From assembly GCF_900112315.1 (NCBI RefSeq), contig NZ_FOLL01000013.1, positions 1 through 64,000 on the forward strand: a DNA stretch of 64,000 nt. Reading direction: 5' to 3'. The notes under the pieces were generated by a model. That model worked only from the letters and a program-made list of their open reading frames with translations, had not been told where the DNA came from and made no database searches. Source of the DNA: Parapedobacter composti. GTDB taxonomy: Bacteria > Bacteroidota > Bacteroidia > Sphingobacteriales > Sphingobacteriaceae. Below, in pieces: positions 54,475-63,983 of this stretch. The position numbers were made by a program, and so were the translations under genes. Every line of letters begins with the position of its first letter. Within the stretch, counting starts at the first letter, position 1.

Positions 54475-54930
54475 ATGGCACTATCATCAGACATCAACAT
54501 AAAAAATAAAAAGGCCTATTTCGAATACCATATCCTGGACACCTATGTGGCCGGCATCCGGCTATTAGGAACGGAAATCAAATCCATCCGCGAGGGCAAA
54601 GCCAACATCAACGACGCTTTCTGTTCGTTCTTCGACGACGGCCTCTATATCCGGAACATGCACATCGCTGAATATTCGCATGGCTCATTTTATAACCATG
54701 AGGCTAAGCGCGACCGTCAACTGCTGCTGAATAGAAAAGAACTCAAGAAACTGAAAATTAAAAGCGAAGAGCGGGGCTTCACCATCGTGCCGTTACGGAT
54801 GTTTATCAGCAGTCGCGGATTCGCCAAGGTAGAAATCGCACTGGCCCAAGGCAAAAAAGACTTTGACAAACGGGAAACGATCAAGGAACGGGATACCAAG
54901 CGCGAGTTAGCGCGGTTGGTTAAACGGTAA
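54475..54930 (+). CDS. smpB: SsrA (tmRNA)-binding protein
   Basis: 151-residue partner of tmRNA in trans-translation, which rescues stalled ribosomes and tags incomplete proteins. The beta-barrel core is clear: NKKAYFEYHILDTYVAGI, LLGTEIKSIREGKANINDAF, YIRNMHIAEYSHGS, RDRQLLLNRKELKKL, TIVPLRMFISSRGFAKVEIALAQGKKDFDKRETIKERDTKRE. The C-terminal basic tail is short. The last 11 bases overlap the convergent MutS-like gene, so the two messages share complementary 3' ends. Confidence 0.97.
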   Translation: MALSSDINIKNKKAYFEYHILDTYVAGIRLLGTEIKSIREGKANINDAFCSFFDDGLYIRNMHIAEYSHGSFYNHEAKRDRQLLLNRKELKKLKIKSEERGFTIVPLRMFISSRGFAKVEIALAQGKKDFDKRETIKERDTKRELARLVKR

Positions 54931-56728
54931 TGCCGATGCGCTTCAACAGTAGCGATGCATTGAAAATCGTGCATTCGCCCGGCTTGATCGTATAGTCGAA
55001 AACCATTTCGCCATCCGTTACCTGGATATCGAAATGATAGTTGGCAATGATTCCGGGATACTCCTCAGCCAGTTTCGCTAATTGCAAATCATGTGTAGCC
55101 ACCATTCCCACTCCGCCGTCTGCAATCAATTGCTTAATGATGGCTTTCGACCCCAAGTACTTATCCATTGAATTGGTACCCCGAAGCATCTCATCGACGA
55201 GGAACAATGCGTCTGATTGGTGCTTCACGCTATCGAGTACCAACTGGATCCTATCCAGCTCGGCCTTGAACGTTGAAGTGCTCTCGCTTAATGAGTCGGC
55301 AATCCGCATATAGGTAACCAAATGGAAAACGCGCAGTTGCATCCGTTCTGCACAAACCGGTGCCCCGCAATAGGCCAATACCGCATTGCTGCCTACTGTA
55401 CGGAGAAACGTGCTTTTACCTGCCATATTGGAACCGGTAATCAATGCGATACGGTGGTTTACCATTGCATAATCGTTAGCCACCGCCTTTCCCGCAGGGA
55501 TTAATGGGTGAGCAAGGGATTGCGCTTCCACAAACGGCTCAGACTGTTCCGTAATCTCGGGGAACGCCCATCCGGGATGGTTACGGCTCAGCGCAGCCAA
55601 ACTGCCCAATGCTTCCGCCTCAGCCACAACGTCAAACGCGTTAAGGATGTCTTCACCATGCCGCTCACGCCAATCCGCCAGCGCAAATACCTGCCGGAAG
55701 TCCCACAGGGCCACCATATTCAGCACAGCCCCCACCAGCATATTCAGCCGGTAGTCCAGCCGATCGATCAATGAGGCGAGATCCTGCAGTGCGGAAGAAA
55801 CCGCCTTTGAACCGCCCCCCTTACCGAGCGTTGAAACCAATTTTTTCCCCATATGGCTTTGCCAATCGCGGCTTTCAACCAGCGCAAAGGCCGCGGAAAA
55901 GGCCTCCAGCAACCGCCCCGCCCTGGATACATGTGCGGCCGCGCGGTTTATCTTTCCGCCAAAGGCCATGGCGGTCAATAGATGGATTATCGCCACTGCT
56001 ACCACGACAGCCGAAAACGATGGGACAAAAACTGCCGTCGCAATACAGGCTCCCGTAATCCACGGTGCCGCTTTGACATACAAACGGGCGTACCGGTTGC
56101 CGAACAGCACCTGCCGGTTATTCAGGAAACGGACAAACTGCTCCCGGAAATCGGCCTGCACCTCCAGATTGAACCACAACGTGGCCTGTAACTGCTGATG
56201 CCAACCGGTGTCGGCAGAAAGTTCCCTGACCACCTGTTGCCTCATAATAATGGTCTCCTTGTCGGCAGGTGCAGAAAGCCAGCCCGCCAGTATACGATTG
56301 GCTTGCGGTGTGGCGCATCTGTTCATCAAGGCAAACAACGACGATTCGCCGAATACATCAAGATCGCCGCTGTACGGATGGCGACGATCGCGGTATATCT
56401 GTCCATCAGAATACCGGTTTGGGCCGCCCGCTTGCATCGTCATTTCGTTTTCATTTACTGCTAAAAAATCCTGCAGCGCCCTCCGCTTGGCGTCTAACTT
56501 GCTTTGCCGCCATACCAATCCCATAAAACAGACAACCACGAAAAAAAAGGCAACCATAACCACCCAAACATGTTCAGCCTGCACCGCTCTGAAAAGGGTT
56601 ATCCCCCCCAATACAATAACACCGAGCCGCAGCAACGCATGGCGGTTGATGGCACGGCGAACAACCGCAAGCCGGGTTCCGGTTTCCGCCACATGGCGGC
56701 GATAGGTATCAAAAATAGATTCTGCCAT
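54920..56728 (-). CDS. MutS-like ATPase with membrane helices
   Basis: 602-residue protein with a C-terminal MutS-family ATPase: Walker A in LITGSNMAGKSTFLRTVG, RIADSLSESTSTFKAEL, Walker B LFLVDEMLRGTNSMDKYLGSKA, and VATHDLQLAKLAEE. It lacks the N-terminal mismatch-recognition domains of MutS. Instead, residues ~28-75 contain two hydrophobic helices and ~225-255 one or two more, so it is probably membrane-associated. The family is frequent in Bacteroidota and of unknown function; repair activity should not be assumed. It lies 35 bases downstream of pcm and probably in its operon. Confidence 0.86.
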   Translation of the reverse strand: MAESIFDTYRRHVAETGTRLAVVRRAINRHALLRLGVIVLGGITLFRAVQAEHVWVVMVAFFFVVVCFMGLVWRQSKLDAKRRALQDFLAVNENEMTMQAGGPNRYSDGQIYRDRRHPYSGDLDVFGESSLFALMNRCATPQANRILAGWLSAPADKETIIMRQQVVRELSADTGWHQQLQATLWFNLEVQADFREQFVRFLNNRQVLFGNRYARLYVKAAPWITGACIATAVFVPSFSAVVVAVAIIHLLTAMAFGGKINRAAAHVSRAGRLLEAFSAAFALVESRDWQSHMGKKLVSTLGKGGGSKAVSSALQDLASLIDRLDYRLNMLVGAVLNMVALWDFRQVFALADWRERHGEDILNAFDVVAEAEALGSLAALSRNHPGWAFPEITEQSEPFVEAQSLAHPLIPAGKAVANDYAMVNHRIALITGSNMAGKSTFLRTVGSNAVLAYCGAPVCAERMQLRVFHLVTYMRIADSLSESTSTFKAELDRIQLVLDSVKHQSDALFLVDEMLRGTNSMDKYLGSKAIIKQLIADGGVGMVATHDLQLAKLAEEYPGIIANYHFDIQVTDGEMVFDYTIKPGECTIFNASLLLKRIGITV

Positions 56729-56763
56729 TGTATCGCTGTTTAGGCCCCCTTACTGTTTAGCAC

Positions 56764-57420
56764 TTACCACGCCTGGTCGCCTACCAAAGGAACAAACCGG
56801 AAAGTATCGAGTTCAATACGTTCATACTCCTGCTCCCCTATCCGCAGGATAGTGACCATCTTCTGTTCCTTTTCGCTGCCTACCGGAATAACCATCACCC
56901 CACCTATCCGAAGTTGTTTAAGCATGACCTCTGGCACAAACGGCGCGCCGGCGGTGACCAGTATCTTGTCATACGGGGCATGGTCTGGAATTCCCTTCGA
57001 CCCATCACCCAGAAAAAAATGGGGTTTATACCCCATATAGGGCAGCACCTGAATGGTTCGATTATAAAGGTTGGCCTGGCGCTCAATGGTATATACTTCT
57101 GCACCCAGTTCCATCAGGATACAGGTCTGGTATCCGGATCCGGTGCCGATTTCGAGCACCTTATCTCCCGGCCTGATATGCAACAGCTCGGTCTGGTAAG
57201 CTACCGTATAAGGTTGGGAAATGGTCTGTCCGTCGCCTATCGGGAAAGCAATATCTTTATAAGCCTGATTCCAGAACGTCTCATCGAAAAAATAATGCCG
57301 CGGCACCTTGCCAATGGCTTCGAGCACTTTTTTGTCTGCAATGCCCCGGCGCTTCAACAGCTCCACCAGCTGCTTCCTTGCACCCCGCTCCCGGTAATTA
57401 TCGATAAATTTGTATGCCAT
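56764..57420 (-). CDS. pcm: Protein-L-isoaspartate O-methyltransferase
   Basis: 218-residue SAM-dependent enzyme that methylates isoaspartyl residues in aged proteins, starting their repair. N-terminal helix region (YRERGARKQLVELLKRRGI), substrate loop PIGDGQTISQPYTVAYQTELL, SAM motif I KVLEIGTGSGYQTCILMEL, post-I VYTIERQ, and ILVTAGAPFVPEVMLKQLRIGG are all standard. Cytoplasmic. A consensus -7 box is 7 bases upstream on the minus strand. Confidence 0.95.
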   Translation of the reverse strand: MAYKFIDNYRERGARKQLVELLKRRGIADKKVLEAIGKVPRHYFFDETFWNQAYKDIAFPIGDGQTISQPYTVAYQTELLHIRPGDKVLEIGTGSGYQTCILMELGAEVYTIERQANLYNRTIQVLPYMGYKPHFFLGDGSKGIPDHAPYDKILVTAGAPFVPEVMLKQLRIGGVMVIPVGSEKEQKMVTILRIGEQEYERIELDTFRFVPLVGDQAW

Positions 57421-57427
57421 TGTGCAC

Positions 57428-57435
57428 CAAAAATA
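57428..57435 (-). promoter_or_regulatory. -7 box TATTTTTG seven bases before pcm
   Basis: Exact TAnnTTTG on the minus strand, 7 bases before the pcm ATG at 57420; points to a leaderless or near-leaderless message. Confidence 0.45.
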
Positions 57436-57562
57436 AGCAGATTAACCGAAATTAAGGTCGGCCATGTCGCCCATCTGTGAATAATGTGCTAAGTCACTGA
57501 TTTTATTATCACTAATAAAAGTCGCTTCCCGAGTGCTCAAGTACGTTTTCGTTTTTTTTACC

Positions 57563-57570
57563 TATTTTCG
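57563..57570 (+). promoter_or_regulatory. Possible -7 box TATTTTCG before the 57593 gene
   Basis: Seven of eight positions fit TAnnTTTG; 22 bases before ATG 57593. Confidence 0.35.
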
Positions 57571-57592
57571 CATAGAACATAATGAATAACAG

Positions 57593-58327
57593 ATGAGGCA
57601 TATCCTATTGGTTGCTACGCTGTGCTTTGGATGCTTGCAGCTATCCGCACAGGTTACGAGAGTTGACACCGTAACCTATCCTACACCGGCCATTCCTAAA
57701 CAACACAAAAGCAATTTCAACACCGATTTCGGATATACCGTTGCTATCAGGGCATATGCATACGAACAATTCCCTCAGCTGTTCAACCAGTCTGCCGAGC
57801 AGCCAAACCGTTCGTCATCCTTCAACGGCCTGCTATTCAAACTGAATGACAATCAAATCAGCTACCGCTTACAAGCAGCTTATTTTGACGATGTCGTCAG
57901 CCTTGACAACGCATGTGAGGGGTGTCCGCCAAGTATGACCGGACAGTTAAAAAACACGGCCATTAAAGTGGGCATGGAAAAGAATGTCAATTACTCACGT
58001 TTCCAGCCCTATTTCGGAGCCGATCTCGGCTTTATGGTACAGCGGTTTAATACCGAGGGGCACGGCCCCGTGATTGCGGAAGACAACAGAAATGCCCTGT
58101 TGTTTTCTCCATTCATCGGAGCAAAAGTATACATCGTGCCTCGGGTAGCCATCGGGGCGGAGGCAAACGTCAATATCGCTTTCACTCACCAGAAAACAAG
58201 CAACTACTACAGCGAGGCGCTGGCTGCACGGACGGCTGACCAAACGAAAAAGTACCGCTGGGAATATTTCTTTGCGCCCATAGCGGCTATTACGGTCCAG
58301 TATAATTTCGGCCTGCTCAGTCAATAA
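57593..58327 (+). CDS. Secreted hypothetical protein, likely outer-membrane beta-barrel
   Basis: 244 residues with a clear signal peptide (cleavage near LQLSAQ). I do not recognise a family. The mature part shows alternating beta-strand patterns (YRLQAAYFDDVV, FQPYFGADLGFMVQRF, LFSPFIGAKVYIVPRVAIGAEANVNIAF, FFAPIAAITVQYNFGLLSQ) typical of 8-10-stranded outer-membrane barrels. A CEGC motif in an exposed loop (near 109-112) could form a disulfide. It stands alone: divergent from pcm and convergent with priA, whose stop directly abuts its own. Confidence 0.7.
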   Translation: MRHILLVATLCFGCLQLSAQVTRVDTVTYPTPAIPKQHKSNFNTDFGYTVAIRAYAYEQFPQLFNQSAEQPNRSSSFNGLLFKLNDNQISYRLQAAYFDDVVSLDNACEGCPPSMTGQLKNTAIKVGMEKNVNYSRFQPYFGADLGFMVQRFNTEGHGPVIAEDNRNALLFSPFIGAKVYIVPRVAIGAEANVNIAFTHQKTSNYYSEALAARTADQTKKYRWEYFFAPIAAITVQYNFGLLSQ

Positions 58328-60811
58328 TCAATAAGGATCCACATCAACCTGCACTCGTACACCCTTGTTGGCCTTATTGGTTTCAAAACGGAGCAAGGTG
58401 GCCTTCATCAGCTCCTTCACCTTGGCTACGCTAATACCGGCACGCTCCACCTTGACCAGAATACCGTAAATGTAGTGGTTGCGTACGCGCCCCACAAGCG
58501 GCACCTCGGGGCCGAATACGCGGTGAGCCAACCCTTCTCTCAACAAAGCGGCCAACCGATGGGCGGCGTCGTGGGCCGGCTGCTGCTCTTTGTGCTTAAC
58601 CTCAAATCTAAACAGCCGGTAAAAGGGTGGATAATGGTAGCTTTTACGTTCTCCCACTTCGGTCATGAACATCCCCTCGTAATCGTGCTCCATCACTTGC
58701 TGGATAATCCGGTGATGGGGTGCATACGACTGGATAATGACCTTACCCTTACGGTTCCGCCTTCCTGCGCGCCCGCTGACCTGCGCAAGCAGCGAGAACG
58801 CTCGCTCGTATGCCCGGAAATCGGGGTAATTAATCAATCCATCCGCATTGATGATTCCGATTACACTCACCTTCCCGAAATCCAAGCCCTTGGCCACCAT
58901 TTGTGTGCCCACCAAAATATCATAGCGATGCTCATCAAAAGCGGTGAGGACCCGATCGAAACCGTGTTTGCCCCGCGTCGAGTCTAAATCAAGACGGCCT
59001 ATCCGCGCATCAGGCAACAAGATTTCCAGTTCTTCCTCCACCCGCTCCGTGCCGAACCCCTTGCTTTCAATGTGGGTGGACCCACAAGCCGGGCATACCT
59101 GCACGGGATCTTCGGAAAAACCGCAGTAATGGCAATGCAGCTTGCCACTGCTCTTGTGGTAGGTCAGACTCACGTCGCAGTGGATGCATTTGGCGATATA
59201 TCCACAGGTCTTGCACTGAAGCAAGGGCGTATGCCCTCTCCGGTTCTGGAAGAGAATAACCTGTTGCTGGCTGGCCAGCGCCTGCTCAATCTCCCGCAGC
59301 AAGGTCCCGCTGAAATAGGAAAACATGTTATCCTTACGGCTCTCTTCCGTGATATTTACCGTTATAATTTCAGGCAACTGGGCATCGCCATAACGTTGGC
59401 TGATCGTGACCAACCCATATTTACCCGAACGCGCATTGTAGTAACTCTCAACGGAAGGCGTGGCCGATCCCAGCAACACCTTGGCGCTGTGGAGATGAGC
59501 CAGGTAGATGGCAGAATCTCTCGCATGGTAACGTGGTGCGGGATCAAACTGCTTATAGGAGGTCTCATGTTCTTCATCAACGATAACCAGACCCAACGAC
59601 TGGAATGGAAGAAAAACAGCCGAACGCGCCCCCACAACCACCCGGTATTCGCCCTTCAGCACTTTATGCCATACTTCTGCCCGTTCATTATCGTTGAAGC
59701 GCGAATGATAAACCCCCAGCTTGTTACCGAAATGTACCCGCAGCCGTTCGGTAATCTGAGCTGTCAATGCTATTTCCGGCAGCAAATACAGCACATGGCC
59801 GCCCTTCGCTACGACTTCTTCCATTAGGCGGATGTACAACTGCGTTTTGCCCGATGCGGTTACACCGTGCAACAATACCACATCCTTTTCGTCCATTCTA
59901 TCTTTAATGGCCATAAAGGCGGTCTCCTGGGCGGCATTGAGCACAAATTCGCCGGTGATTTCCACATCTTCCCCCGCCAAACGGCTTACGGCGCGCACTT
60001 CCGAGACAAATATTTCTTTTTCCATCAATGCCGTGATAATGGCCGGCGAACATCCGCTGGCTTCCATAACGGCTTGCCTGGTAATCTCCTCCTGCTGGCG
60101 GCTTAACTGCAGGTAGGCCAATACCGCATCCTGCTGCTTAGGTGCATTGTTAAGCGACTCCAGCAGCAGCTTCCGCCCTACTTCATCTGTATAGTCGGGG
60201 TGAAGCCGGACAAACGTCTTCATCTTCGGCTTATATTTGGCCGACAGCTCTTCGGAAATCAAAATGAGCCCTTTCTCAAAAAGCCGCTTCAATAACGGAA
60301 ACACTGTTTTCTGCCCCAAGAGTTTAACCACATCGCTTACTTTTAATTCAGGCGAGATGTCAAGAGCATCCAGGATAAGGTACTCCTTGTCGTTCAGGTC
60401 CGAACGGTCGGCACTTGCTTTATCGGCAGCTACAATCTTCGTCTCACTGGCCAATTTCAATGCGGCTGGCAATGCGGCCTGCATCACCTCTCCCAATGTA
60501 CAGAGGTAGTATGACGAAATCCATTCCCACAACTGAAGTTGCGGATCACCGACAATCGGCATATCATCCAGAATATCAATAATATACTTAGCCTCATATC
60601 GCTCAGGCGCTTGGGTGGTGATGCGGTGAATAATGGCTGAATACACCTTGTTTTTTCCGAACTGCACAATGACCCGTTTGCCGATGGCTACCTGATGGTT
60701 CCATCCATTCGGTATCCGATACGTATACGTCCCCGAAATCGCCAAAGGCAGTATAACTTCTACAAACAGTGTCGTGCGCGTATCCGCGCCGCCCGGTGTA
60801 AACTCAAGCAC
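58328..60811 (-). CDS. priA: Primosomal replication restart helicase PriA
   Basis: 827-residue superfamily 2 helicase that reloads the replisome at repaired forks. The N-terminal 3' DNA-binding domain is at ~10-110. Walker A HGVTASGKTQLYI is near 315, DEEH (VIVDEEHETSYKQ) is near 418, and the zinc-binding cluster has paired Cys motifs CKTCGYIAKCIHC and CHYCG plus CPACG. The helicase C domain carries VGTQMVAKGLDF and AQVSGRAGRRNRKGKVIIQS, and the C-terminal PriA domain ends the protein. All eight zinc-ligand Cys are visible. It follows the DUF423 gene after 1 base. Confidence 0.96.
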   Translation of the reverse strand: MLEFTPGGADTRTTLFVEVILPLAISGTYTYRIPNGWNHQVAIGKRVIVQFGKNKVYSAIIHRITTQAPERYEAKYIIDILDDMPIVGDPQLQLWEWISSYYLCTLGEVMQAALPAALKLASETKIVAADKASADRSDLNDKEYLILDALDISPELKVSDVVKLLGQKTVFPLLKRLFEKGLILISEELSAKYKPKMKTFVRLHPDYTDEVGRKLLLESLNNAPKQQDAVLAYLQLSRQQEEITRQAVMEASGCSPAIITALMEKEIFVSEVRAVSRLAGEDVEITGEFVLNAAQETAFMAIKDRMDEKDVVLLHGVTASGKTQLYIRLMEEVVAKGGHVLYLLPEIALTAQITERLRVHFGNKLGVYHSRFNDNERAEVWHKVLKGEYRVVVGARSAVFLPFQSLGLVIVDEEHETSYKQFDPAPRYHARDSAIYLAHLHSAKVLLGSATPSVESYYNARSGKYGLVTISQRYGDAQLPEIITVNITEESRKDNMFSYFSGTLLREIEQALASQQQVILFQNRRGHTPLLQCKTCGYIAKCIHCDVSLTYHKSSGKLHCHYCGFSEDPVQVCPACGSTHIESKGFGTERVEEELEILLPDARIGRLDLDSTRGKHGFDRVLTAFDEHRYDILVGTQMVAKGLDFGKVSVIGIINADGLINYPDFRAYERAFSLLAQVSGRAGRRNRKGKVIIQSYAPHHRIIQQVMEHDYEGMFMTEVGERKSYHYPPFYRLFRFEVKHKEQQPAHDAAHRLAALLREGLAHRVFGPEVPLVGRVRNHYIYGILVKVERAGISVAKVKELMKATLLRFETNKANKGVRVQVDVDPY

Positions 60812-60812
60812 C

Positions 60813-61202
60813 TTACCCCTTATTTTTTATGGTGGCTACGAATAATCCCAACCAACCTAATATAAAGCAAAGGCCGCCGATAGGAGTTACCGGGCCCAGT
60901 ATCGCGGGGTTACCGACCCCTGTAACGGCGCGTGTACTCAGGAGGTATAACGAACCCGAAAACAAGAGTATTCCAAGGGTAAATGTGATAAAAGAAAATC
61001 TAATGTACGTATTTTTAGCTCTTGAAAAGGTAGCTAAAAACAGCAACGCCACGGTATGGTAAAACTGATAGTCGACCGCTGTTTCCCACGTTTCCAGCCG
61101 TTCCGCCGTGATCCTGCCCTCAAGACCATGAGCTCCGAAAGCGCCCAGCGCTACGGCTGAAAGCCCGAAAAACGAAGCCACCAGTATGATTCGCTTATTC
61201 AT
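60813..61202 (-). CDS. DUF423 family membrane protein
   Basis: 129-residue inner-membrane protein with four hydrophobic helices. The family opening is VALGAFGAHGLEGRI, with WETAVDYQFYHTVALL in the middle and PITPIGGLCFILGW-like sequence near the end. DUF423 (YgdD-like) has no established function. It precedes priA in a two-gene unit. A consensus TATGTTTG (minus strand, 61260 to 61253) about 50 bases upstream is a plausible promoter; 8-bp direct repeats of GCAATATT at 61241 and 61262 flank it. Confidence 0.9.
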   Translation of the reverse strand: MNKRIILVASFFGLSAVALGAFGAHGLEGRITAERLETWETAVDYQFYHTVALLFLATFSRAKNTYIRFSFITFTLGILLFSGSLYLLSTRAVTGVGNPAILGPVTPIGGLCFILGWLGLFVATIKNKG

Positions 61203-61252
61203 CGGTTAATTAACAAGTTATGTTATGGCCAATTCTGACAGCAATATTTTGC

Positions 61253-61260
61253 CAAACATA
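61253..61260 (-). promoter_or_regulatory. -7 box TATGTTTG for the DUF423-priA unit
   Basis: Exact TAnnTTTG match on the minus strand, 50 bases before the DUF423 ATG, between two direct copies of GCAATATT. Confidence 0.45.
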
Positions 61261-61330
61261 GGCAATATTGGAGTGATATGCAAGGCAGTTTGAAAAGATA
61301 AGGCCGGATCGGAAAATGGCACTTTTTATG

Positions 61331-61338
61331 TAGGTTTG
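61331..61338 (+). promoter_or_regulatory. -7 box TAGGTTTG eight bases before the DUF3352 gene
   Basis: Exact TAnnTTTG match ending 8 bases before ATG 61347; a near-leaderless message is likely. Confidence 0.45.
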
Positions 61339-61346
61339 CAAAAGGG

Positions 61347-63983
61347 ATGCGCAGCACTATCATCATCACGTCAGTACTTTTCGCCGCGGTTATTGCAGCT
61401 GCGGTTTTCTATTTTTCGGACCTTGGCGGAGGCGGCCAGTCCAAACAGAAGGCGTTGGCCCTCATTCCTGACGATGCGGTTTTCTTAACCGCTTTTGATA
61501 ACGACCCGGTGGTTGCAGAAATCTTTACAGGATTTGAACTTTTCCAAGCAGTTCTCGGCGACGATCATTACCGGCGCTTGACCTATATCCGGCAAACCAT
61601 GCTGCGGCAAGAACAACTGGCTTCCCTCACCGCCGGACAGGAAATAGTGGTCGCTTTCCATGCAGGAGGATCAGGGATTGACTACCTGATAGCGCTGCCT
61701 GTTACCGAACGGCTTTCGCCACGGGCGCTATTTGAGGCCATCAGCGCTGCCGGCGCGGGTATCGAGCCGCAATGGGTGGATTCAGTGAACCGCAAAGTAA
61801 TGCGCCTGCACCTGCCGGAAAACATACCGCCGCTCTATGTGACCGAAGTTGACGGTGTTTTATTGGCCAGTTTTTCCGAAGAACTGCTCGACAGAGCCGT
61901 CGACAAAAAAACACCTAAGCTGACAGCCGAAACTATTCAGCATTTCCGCCGTGGGAGCAACGAAAACGCCCCACTGACCTGGTACATCAACCACAACCGG
62001 CTGGGGAAACTGACCCATACGCTGACACGCGGCAAACCGGGCAACTTCCTTCGTCTGCTGGAGGGGATGACCGGTTTTTCGGCGCTGCACATGAACTTCA
62101 GAAGCGATGCGTTCATGTTCAGTGGCAACAGCGACCTTACGGCAGACACATCTGCTTATCTGTCGCTGTATGCGCAGCAACGCCCCGTCGAACAGTCCCT
62201 TAAAAACCTGCTCCCGGCCAACACAGCCATATACATTTCGTTTGGCATCTCCGATTTTGCTGCACTGCATGGAGGAATTGCCGACCTGCTTGCCCGCCGG
62301 GATGAGATCAGCCAAATACGCGAACAGCACCGGCTGATCCGGCAGTCGCCCGGCATGTCCATTCAGGGAGAGCTGCTTCCTGAATGGGGCAACGAGTTTG
62401 CCGTAGCCGAACTGTCCAACGGCGAGGAACTGGCAATCATTGAAGTGAGAGACTCGCTGTCGTTTGCCCGTACCATCCAGCGGATCAGCACACCTTATCC
62501 GCAGAATATGCACCGCCTCAACCACTCCAACCTGCTCTATTATAGTTTTGGCGACCCTTTGAAATCATTCACCCGTCCTTATTTTACCGTATTGGGCAAT
62601 TATATGATTTGCGCTAACCATACACGAACGCTGCAGCAGTTTGAAGCGGAGTATACGGCTGGAAAAACGTTAGCCACCACACCTGGCTACCGTAACTTTG
62701 AAGCCATGCAGGCCAATAAAAGCAACTTTACCTTATTCGTGAGCAATGAAAATGCTGCCCGCACCATTGCGAGAGGCCTGAGGCCGAACTTCGAGGCAGC
62801 CTATACGGACGAGGCACACTATGGTTATCATAACTTCTATGGCTGGTCCGTACAAATGTCGGGAACAGGCAACGGTTTTTTTACCCACGTCTATGGGCAA
62901 TACATTGCCGAAACAACGCCGGGAGCCACGCCGGCGTGGACCTTTACCCTGAACGGCCGGTTAAGCAGCGTTCCGGCGGTATTGGCTTATGACGACACCA
63001 GCAGGTTCATCCTTGCCCAAGATGCCAGCCATATCCTGCATGCCATTGCGGCAGACGGACAGAAACTTTGGAACGCCCAATTGCCCGGCCCCCTATTGGG
63101 TGAGATACACCAGTTGGCAGATAGCAGTATCGTGGTCACTACGGCGACGCGTCTGTACCGCTTTGACGTCCACGGCGACCCATTGCCGGGGTTTTCGCTG
63201 CCGTTGCCGTACCAAGCGAGCCACGGCGCAACGGTTTCTGAAAATGCGAACGACGTCCGTTTCTTTATTCCAGCCAAAAACCGCATCATGGCCTACGATG
63301 CCAGAGGCAAGCCCCTGCAGGGCTGGGAAAACAAGACCCTAACGGGTGCCATCTTGTTCGATCTGAAAACCGCCGACGTAGGAAACGTCAGCTACATCAT
63401 CGCCGCAACAGATGCGGGGAGACGATACTTCTTCCAAGACAACGGCCGGCAGGTATCGGTGCAGGAAAATGGCGCGCCGGAGGCATGGCGCAATCCGGTA
63501 AGTGTCTATACGGCCGGAGGCCAGCCTGAACATGCTTGGACAGCCACTACCGACACTTCCGGCAGGCTCTTCGTTACGGCGTTTGACTTTGTTCAGTCTG
63601 ACAAATCTGTAGGGCAGTGGACCACGCAGCACACGTTCGATGCCGTGAACATTGAGGGCGCGTCAACGCCAGAACTGGTCTTTACCGACGAAGGGCAGCT
63701 ATCTGTATACCGTTATGAAGATGGCAGTCCTGTATATCACTATGATTTCAAGCGGCAACTTGCATCCCGCCCGCAATTTTTCAGGTTGGCCGATGGCACC
63801 CACCGCATCGGCATCGCCACCGGAGGAAACCAGTTGATCTATGTGTTCAACACCGATGGAACCGTGGTTAAGGGATTCCCTGTAAGCGGAAGCCCTTACT
63901 TTTATTACGGGTTGCTTAACGGCGGACAGCACGTATTGCTATGCAGTAAAAACGACCGAAACCTGTATTGTTACCGTTTTTGA
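61347..63983 (+). CDS. DUF3352 family protein
   Basis: 878-residue protein with an N-terminal membrane anchor or signal (IIITSVLFAAVIAAAVFYF), then a DUF3352-type region (~30-510; ALIPDDAVFLTAFDNDPVVAEIF, DAFMFSGNSDLTADTSAYLSLY). The C-terminal ~330 residues contain repeated short motifs like ILHAIAADGQKLWNAQLPG and IMAYDARGKPLQGWENKTLTG, the look of a PQQ/quinoprotein-like or VCBS-type beta-propeller. Function unknown; probably exported and anchored in the inner membrane facing the periplasm. It ends 18 bases before the window edge. Confidence 0.8.
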   Translation: MRSTIIITSVLFAAVIAAAVFYFSDLGGGGQSKQKALALIPDDAVFLTAFDNDPVVAEIFTGFELFQAVLGDDHYRRLTYIRQTMLRQEQLASLTAGQEIVVAFHAGGSGIDYLIALPVTERLSPRALFEAISAAGAGIEPQWVDSVNRKVMRLHLPENIPPLYVTEVDGVLLASFSEELLDRAVDKKTPKLTAETIQHFRRGSNENAPLTWYINHNRLGKLTHTLTRGKPGNFLRLLEGMTGFSALHMNFRSDAFMFSGNSDLTADTSAYLSLYAQQRPVEQSLKNLLPANTAIYISFGISDFAALHGGIADLLARRDEISQIREQHRLIRQSPGMSIQGELLPEWGNEFAVAELSNGEELAIIEVRDSLSFARTIQRISTPYPQNMHRLNHSNLLYYSFGDPLKSFTRPYFTVLGNYMICANHTRTLQQFEAEYTAGKTLATTPGYRNFEAMQANKSNFTLFVSNENAARTIARGLRPNFEAAYTDEAHYGYHNFYGWSVQMSGTGNGFFTHVYGQYIAETTPGATPAWTFTLNGRLSSVPAVLAYDDTSRFILAQDASHILHAIAADGQKLWNAQLPGPLLGEIHQLADSSIVVTTATRLYRFDVHGDPLPGFSLPLPYQASHGATVSENANDVRFFIPAKNRIMAYDARGKPLQGWENKTLTGAILFDLKTADVGNVSYIIAATDAGRRYFFQDNGRQVSVQENGAPEAWRNPVSVYTAGGQPEHAWTATTDTSGRLFVTAFDFVQSDKSVGQWTTQHTFDAVNIEGASTPELVFTDEGQLSVYRYEDGSPVYHYDFKRQLASRPQFFRLADGTHRIGIATGGNQLIYVFNTDGTVVKGFPVSGSPYFYYGLLNGGQHVLLCSKNDRNLYCYRF

